From positions 372,001-436,000 of the forward strand of contig NZ_CP025422.1 of the NCBI RefSeq assembly GCF_002848265.1: a stretch of 64,000 bases of DNA, read 5' to 3'. Shown here piece by piece: positions 60,185-64,000 of this stretch; position 1 is the stretch's first letter, and every line of letters starts with the position of its first letter. The position numbers and the translations under genes are program-made. Source of the DNA: Zhihengliuella sp. ISTPL4 (GTDB lineage Bacteria > Actinomycetota > Actinomycetes > Actinomycetales > Microbacteriaceae). The notes below the pieces were generated by a model. The model worked only from the letters and a program-made list of their open reading frames with translations. It searched no databases and was not told where the DNA came from.

Positions 60185-61639
60185 ATGACTACCGCAACGA
60201 CCGCCCCGGCCACCAAGCAGGTCGCCATCAACGACATCGGATCTGCTGAGGACTTCCTGGCCGCGGTCGAGAAGACCCTGAAGTTCTTCAACGACGGCGA
60301 CATCATCGAAGGCACGATCGTCAAGATCGACCGCGATGAGGTCCTGCTCGATGTCGGCTACAAGACCGAGGGTGTCATCCCCTCGCGCGAGCTCTCGATC
60401 AAGCACGACGTCGACCCCAACGAGGTCGTCAAGGTCGGCGACGAGGTCGAGGCCCTCGTTCTCCAGAAGGAGGACAAGGAAGGCCGCCTGATCCTCTCTA
60501 AGAAGCGTGCGCAGTACGAGCGCGCCTGGGGAGACGTCGAGAAGATCAAGGAGAACGACGGCGTCGTCACCGGTACGGTCATCGAGGTCGTCAAGGGTGG
60601 ACTCATCGTCGACATCGGCCTCCGTGGCTTCCTCCCGGCCTCGCTCATCGAGCTCCGCCGCGTCCGCGACCTCACGCCGTACCTCGGCCAGGAGATCGAG
60701 GCGAAGATCCTCGAGCTCGACAAGAACCGCAACAACGTCGTCCTCAGCCGCCGCGCGCTGCTCGAGCAGACGCAGTCGGAGTCGCGCACCACGTTCCTGA
60801 ACAACCTGCACAAGGGTCAGGTCCGCAAGGGTGTCGTCTCGTCGATCGTCAACTTCGGTGCGTTCGTCGACCTGGGTGGCGTGGACGGCCTCGTGCACGT
60901 CTCCGAGCTGTCCTGGAAGCACATCGAGCACGCCTCCGAGGTCGTCGAGGTCGGCCAGGAGGTCACCGTCGAGATCCTCGAGGTCGACCTCGACCGCGAG
61001 CGCGTCTCCCTGTCGCTGAAGGCGACGCAGGAGGACCCGTGGCAGGTCTTCGCGCGTACCCACGCGATCGGTCAGGTCACGCCGGGTAAGGTCACCAAGC
61101 TCGTCCCGTTCGGTGCGTTCGTGCGCGTCGCAGACGGCATCGAGGGCCTTGTCCACATCTCCGAGCTCTCCAGCAAGCACGTCGAGCTGGCCGAGCAGGT
61201 CGTCTCGGTGGGCGAAGAGGTCTTCGTCAAGGTCATCGACATCGACCTGGAGCGTCGCCGCATCTCGCTGTCGCTGAAGCAGGCCAACGAGTCGGTCGAC
61301 CCCAACGGCACCGAGTTCGACCCGGCTCTGTACGGCATGCTCGCCGAGTACGACGAGAACGGCGAGTACAAGTACCCGGAGGGCTTCGACGCCGAGACCG
61401 GTCAGTGGAAGGAAGGCTTCGACGCCCAGCGCGAGGCATGGGAGCAGGAGTACGCTGCGGCCCAGGCTCGCTGGGAGGCGCACAAGGCTCAGGTCGCGAA
61501 GGCGGCCGAGGCCGAGGCTGCGGCCGGCGACGACTTCGGCGGCCAGTCCTTCTCGAGCGAGTCGGCCGGCGCCGGCACGCTCGCTGATGACGAGGCTCTC
61601 GCGGCTCTGCGAGAGAAGCTCTCGGGCGGCAACTCCTAA
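60185..61639 (+). CDS. rpsA: 30S ribosomal protein S1
   Basis: This 484-residue ribosomal protein has four S1 RNA-binding domains (about 35-104, 122-186, 207-276, 292-362), the actinobacterial number (six in E. coli). Repeated GxxxxxGxFVxL/V signatures are visible, for example SSIVNFGAFVDLGGVDGLVH and VTKLVPFGAFVRVADGIEGL. A long acidic/Ala-rich tail follows. ATG 60185 is chosen over an upstream in-frame ATG (60131) that would fall inside the leader hairpin. AAGGA lies 11 bases upstream. Confidence 0.95.
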   Translation: MTTATTAPATKQVAINDIGSAEDFLAAVEKTLKFFNDGDIIEGTIVKIDRDEVLLDVGYKTEGVIPSRELSIKHDVDPNEVVKVGDEVEALVLQKEDKEGRLILSKKRAQYERAWGDVEKIKENDGVVTGTVIEVVKGGLIVDIGLRGFLPASLIELRRVRDLTPYLGQEIEAKILELDKNRNNVVLSRRALLEQTQSESRTTFLNNLHKGQVRKGVVSSIVNFGAFVDLGGVDGLVHVSELSWKHIEHASEVVEVGQEVTVEILEVDLDRERVSLSLKATQEDPWQVFARTHAIGQVTPGKVTKLVPFGAFVRVADGIEGLVHISELSSKHVELAEQVVSVGEEVFVKVIDIDLERRRISLSLKQANESVDPNGTEFDPALYGMLAEYDENGEYKYPEGFDAETGQWKEGFDAQREAWEQEYAAAQARWEAHKAQVAKAAEAEAAAGDDFGGQSFSSESAGAGTLADDEALAALREKLSGGNS

Positions 61640-61652
61640 GTAACACTCCGAG

Positions 61653-61696
61653 AAGGGTCGTCACCCCGCCTCACGGCGGGTGTGGCGGCCCTTTTC
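61653..61696 (+). terminator. Terminator after rpsA
   Basis: ACCCCGCC and GGCGGGTG-type arms form an imperfect stem extending to AAGGG/CCCTT, followed by TTTTCG. Confidence 0.65.
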
Positions 61697-61735
61697 GCAT
61701 GTCCGGAACACGGCGGAACGGCTGCGTGACGCAAC

Positions 61736-61755
61736 GTTACGGCCGCATTCGTAAC
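61736..61755. promoter_or_regulatory. GTTACG-N8-CGTAAC operator candidate upstream of the ABC importer
   Basis: GTTACG (61736-61741) and CGTAAC (61750-61755) form a perfect inverted repeat 29 bases before the ATP-binding protein start. GTGAC (61726-61730) adds a third half-site-like element. Confidence 0.4.
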
Positions 61756-61783
61756 ATTTCGGCGCCTCCGACAGCATGGGGAT

Positions 61784-62632
61784 ATGACCGCCCTCCTGCC
61801 TGCTGCGTCGCGCACCGCTGAGGCCTCGACGACGTCGGGCTCCGCACAGCCCGTGCGCCTGGACGGCATCGCGCGGTCGTTCCCGCTCGCTCAGGGGCGA
61901 CGCGAGGTGCTCCGCGGCATCGACCTCGATATCGCCGCAGGGGAGATCGTCGCCGTCGTCGGTCCGTCCGGATGTGGGAAGTCGACGCTGCTGCGCCTCA
62001 TCGGCGGACTGGACACCCCGACGCGCGGGACGATCCGTCTGGACGGCTCCGGTGTCGCAGACGTCGACGAGCGCACGGCGATCGCGTTCCAGGAGCCGCG
62101 GCTGCTCCCGTGGCGGACGCTCGCGCAGAACGTCGAGCTCGGTCTTCCCCGTGGCGTCTCCCGCCGAGCCGGACGTGCTCGGGTCCGCGAACTTCTGCAG
62201 CTCGTGGGACTCGAGCACGCCGCCGACCAGCGCCCCCGTGAGGTGTCCGGAGGCATGGCGCAGCGGGCTTCCCTCGCTCGGGCTCTCGCCAGGAACCCGG
62301 GGGTGCTGCTGCTCGACGAGCCGTTCGGCGCGCTCGACGCCCTCACGCGCCTCCGTATGCACGACCTGCTCCTGAAGATCCACGCGGCCGAGCCCACCAC
62401 GGTGCTGCTCGTGACCCACGACGTAGAGGAAGCCCTCTACCTCGCCGACCGTGTGCTGCTGCTGCGCACCCTCGGTGAGGAAGACCACGAGTCGTCCGTC
62501 GCGCGGACCATCAGCGTCCCCGGCGTCCGCCCCCGAGACCGCGCCGACCGCGGCCTCGCCGACCTGCGCGCCGAGCTCCTGGAAGGACTCGGCGTCGACA
62601 CGCATCACCACACCCCCGAGGAGACCCGATGA
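61784..62632 (+). CDS. ABC importer ATP-binding protein (sulfonate/nitrate/taurine type)
   Basis: This 282-residue ABC ATPase has Walker A GPSGCGKST, Q-loop FQEPRLLPW (typical of SsuB/TauB/NrtD), signature VSGGMAQR, Walker B VLLLDEP and the H-loop VTHDVEEAL. It energises the importer whose binding protein and permease follow. The N-terminal 20 residues are Ala/Ser-rich and extra to the fold. Its stop overlaps the binding-protein ATG. Confidence 0.9.
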   Translation: MTALLPAASRTAEASTTSGSAQPVRLDGIARSFPLAQGRREVLRGIDLDIAAGEIVAVVGPSGCGKSTLLRLIGGLDTPTRGTIRLDGSGVADVDERTAIAFQEPRLLPWRTLAQNVELGLPRGVSRRAGRARVRELLQLVGLEHAADQRPREVSGGMAQRASLARALARNPGVLLLDEPFGALDALTRLRMHDLLLKIHAAEPTTVLLVTHDVEEALYLADRVLLLRTLGEEDHESSVARTISVPGVRPRDRADRGLADLRAELLEGLGVDTHHHTPEETR

Positions 62633-63669
62633 GCACCATCACCCGCCGCATCATCCCTGCGATCGCCGTCGCCGGGACGATGATGCTCGTCGCCACCGGC
62701 TGTGTCGCCGGTGAGAACGCGACCGCCGACGCCGAGTCCACCCCTGCCGGGAACGGCGAATGGTCTGCGGACACGCTGTCCATCGACTTCGCGACGTACA
62801 ACCCGCTCAGCCTCGTGATCCGGGATCAGGGCATCCTCGAAGACATCCTCGGCGACGACGTGACCGTCGAGTGGGTGCAGTCCGCGGGGTCGAACAAGGC
62901 GAACGAGCTGCTGCGCTCCGGCTCGGTCGACGTGGGCTCGACGGCCGGCTCGGCCGCGCTGCTCGCCCGGGCGAACGGTTCGCCCATCCAGGTCATCGAC
63001 ATCTACTCCCAGCCCGAGTGGTCGGCCATCGTCGTCGGCCCCGACAGTGACATCACGTCGGTCGCTGACCTGAAGGGTGCCTCCGTCGCGGCCACCAAGG
63101 GCACCGACCCGTACTTCTTCCTCCTCCAGGCGCTGGAGGAGGGTGGGCTGTCCCTCGCGGACGTCGAGGTGCAGAACCTTCAGCACGCCGACGGCCGGGC
63201 GGCGCTCGACGGGGGCTCCGTCGACGCGTGGGCCGGTCTCGACCCCATCATGGCCGCCGCGGAGCAGGAGTCGGGTGACCAGCTCATCTACCGCAACGTC
63301 GATTTCAACACCTACGGCTTCCTCAACGCGACCGAGGATTTCATCGACAACCACCCCGACCTCGCCCAGGCCGTCGTCGACGCCTATGAGGAGGCTCGCG
63401 TGTGGGCGCTGGAGAACCCGGAGGAGACGGCTACTCTGCTCGCCGACGTGGCCGGCATCGACCTCGACGTCGCGACCACGGTGATCCAGGAGCGCTCGAA
63501 CCTCGACGTGAGCGGCGTCCCTGGCGACGACCAGCTCGCCGTGCTCGAGAAGATCGCCCCGGTGCTCGTGGAGTCCGGCGACGTCCAGGGCGGACAGGCC
63601 TCCGTCGACAAGGCGCTCTCCACGATCATCAACGACACCTTCGCGACGAAGGCGGGCGCGAGCGAGTGA
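62629..63669 (+). CDS. ABC importer substrate-binding lipoprotein (SsuA-like)
   Basis: This 346-residue lipoprotein has a signal peptide ending in lipobox VATGC, then a type-2 periplasmic-binding fold of the NMT1/SsuA family: VEWVQSAGSNKANELLRSGS (the A-x-G-N ligand-binding region), GSTAGSAALLARANGSP, and DLKGASVAATKGTDPYFFL. Aliphatic sulfonates are the likeliest ligand by family; taurine or nitrate cannot be excluded. ATG start overlaps the ATPase stop. Confidence 0.88.
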   Translation: MSTITRRIIPAIAVAGTMMLVATGCVAGENATADAESTPAGNGEWSADTLSIDFATYNPLSLVIRDQGILEDILGDDVTVEWVQSAGSNKANELLRSGSVDVGSTAGSAALLARANGSPIQVIDIYSQPEWSAIVVGPDSDITSVADLKGASVAATKGTDPYFFLLQALEEGGLSLADVEVQNLQHADGRAALDGGSVDAWAGLDPIMAAAEQESGDQLIYRNVDFNTYGFLNATEDFIDNHPDLAQAVVDAYEEARVWALENPEETATLLADVAGIDLDVATTVIQERSNLDVSGVPGDDQLAVLEKIAPVLVESGDVQGGQASVDKALSTIINDTFATKAGASE

Positions 63670-64000
63670 GCGGGTTCGAGGATCGGGTGGTCGTCGCGGC
63701 GGAATCGCGGGACGCACTCGAGTTCGCGAAAGGCGCCTCCCGCCGCGAAGTCGGTAGGGCGCGCGCGGGTCTGCCGCCGGTCGTGCGGATCCTCGGAGGC
63801 TTCCTGCTCCCGGCCACGATCCTCGTCGCCTGGCAGGCGGTCACCACGGCCGGTCTCATCGAGCCGTACCGACTGCCGACGCCGGGATCGGTCTTCCAGG
63901 CAGGGGTGGAACTCGCCGAATCCGGGCAGCTCTGGACCCACATCGCCATCTCCGTCCAGAGGGTGCTGCTCGGATTCGCGATCGGCGCGGTCTTCGGGCT
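63666..64000 (+). CDS. ABC importer permease (SsuC-like), 3' end outside window
   Basis: About 111 residues are visible from GTG 63666, which overlaps the binding-protein stop by four bases. An N-terminal cytoplasmic segment of about 40 residues precedes the first TM (ILGGFLLPATILVAWQAVTT), then IEPYRLPTPGSVFQAGVEL and HIAISVQRVLLGFAIGAVFG, the entry to the BPD_transp_1 domain typical of SsuC. Truncated by the window end, not by mutation. Confidence 0.85.
   Translation, partial: MSGFEDRVVVAAESRDALEFAKGASRREVGRARAGLPPVVRILGGFLLPATILVAWQAVTTAGLIEPYRLPTPGSVFQAGVELAESGQLWTHIAISVQRVLLGFAIGAVFG

Noticed and set aside
61726..61755. GlnR nitrogen box before the ABC importer
   Set aside because: GTNAC-like half sites are present but spaced 10 and 15 bases apart rather than the 11-base GlnR periodicity.

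Overview
The window is about 64 kb of dense, very GC-rich (roughly 70% by eye) actinobacterial core chromosome. A DivIVA/Wag31-dependent division cluster without ftsA or mreB, an actinobacterial bcc-aa3 respiratory chain (di-haem QcrC, multi-TM Rieske QcrA, CtaF), PknL/Rv2175c-type signalling and GarA/FtsR all point to Actinobacteria. The absence of mycolate genes and the local gene order suggest Microbacteriaceae, most likely Microbacterium; the genus is an inference. Sixty-one protein genes are called, two of them cut by the window ends. No tRNA, rRNA, CRISPR array, insertion sequence or prophage was seen. No gene-free stretch exceeds 300 bases; the largest is 17535-17794, which holds a terminator and MraZ boxes.

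Layout. 1-2547: garA (partial), ftsR, a second MerR regulator, and a convergent ParA-like ATPase. 2640-8088: pyruvate carboxylase, a ParA/MinD-like ATPase with a long acidic N-terminus, and peptide deformylase. 8180-17534: fadD15-type acyl-CoA ligase, plsC-type acyltransferase, aroG, the four-PASTA kinase pknL, a LysM cell-wall hydrolase, an Rv2175c-type DNA-binding protein, a polyprenyl synthase and a DUF3040 protein. This order closely follows M. tuberculosis Rv2187 to Rv2169c. 17795-33938: the dcw cluster (mraZ, rsmH, ftsL, ftsI, murF, mraY, murD, ftsW, murG, murC, ftsQ, ftsZ, ylmE, sepF, yggT, divIVA) with no murE between ftsI and murF. 33948-39639: lspA, an rluD-type gene, a GNAT gene and dnaE. 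39707-46220: an uncharacterised membrane protein, hisD, nrdR, pyrD, a DUF3043 protein, an M20 peptidase and erpA. 46359-55405: two convergent respiratory blocks (ctaC-ctaD-ctaF on plus; ctaE-qcrC-qcrA-qcrB on minus) with rhodanese, GNAT and RidA-like genes between them. 55598-61639: trpD, a PHP protein, a 5'-3' exonuclease, two lineage-specific exported proteins, and rpsA. 61784-64000: an SsuBAC-type ABC importer, with its permease cut by the window end.

How the genes work together. Most genes serve envelope growth and division. Precursor synthesis (murC, D, F, G, mraY) and septum machinery (ftsI, L, Q, W, Z, sepF, divIVA) form one tightly overlapped transcription unit under a MraZ-box promoter. 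Kinase, FHA and LysM genes that sense or remodel the wall lie just upstream. The ctaCDF and ctaE-qcrCAB blocks together encode the menaquinol:oxygen supercomplex.

The clearest non-coding signals are: a two-cluster MraZ operator (three direct and four inverted GTGGAG boxes); a recurrent TANNNT hexamer 6 to 9 bases before many start codons, indicating widespread leaderless transcription; a 16-bp palindrome in the trpD/ctaE divergent promoter; and several very regular hairpin terminators.
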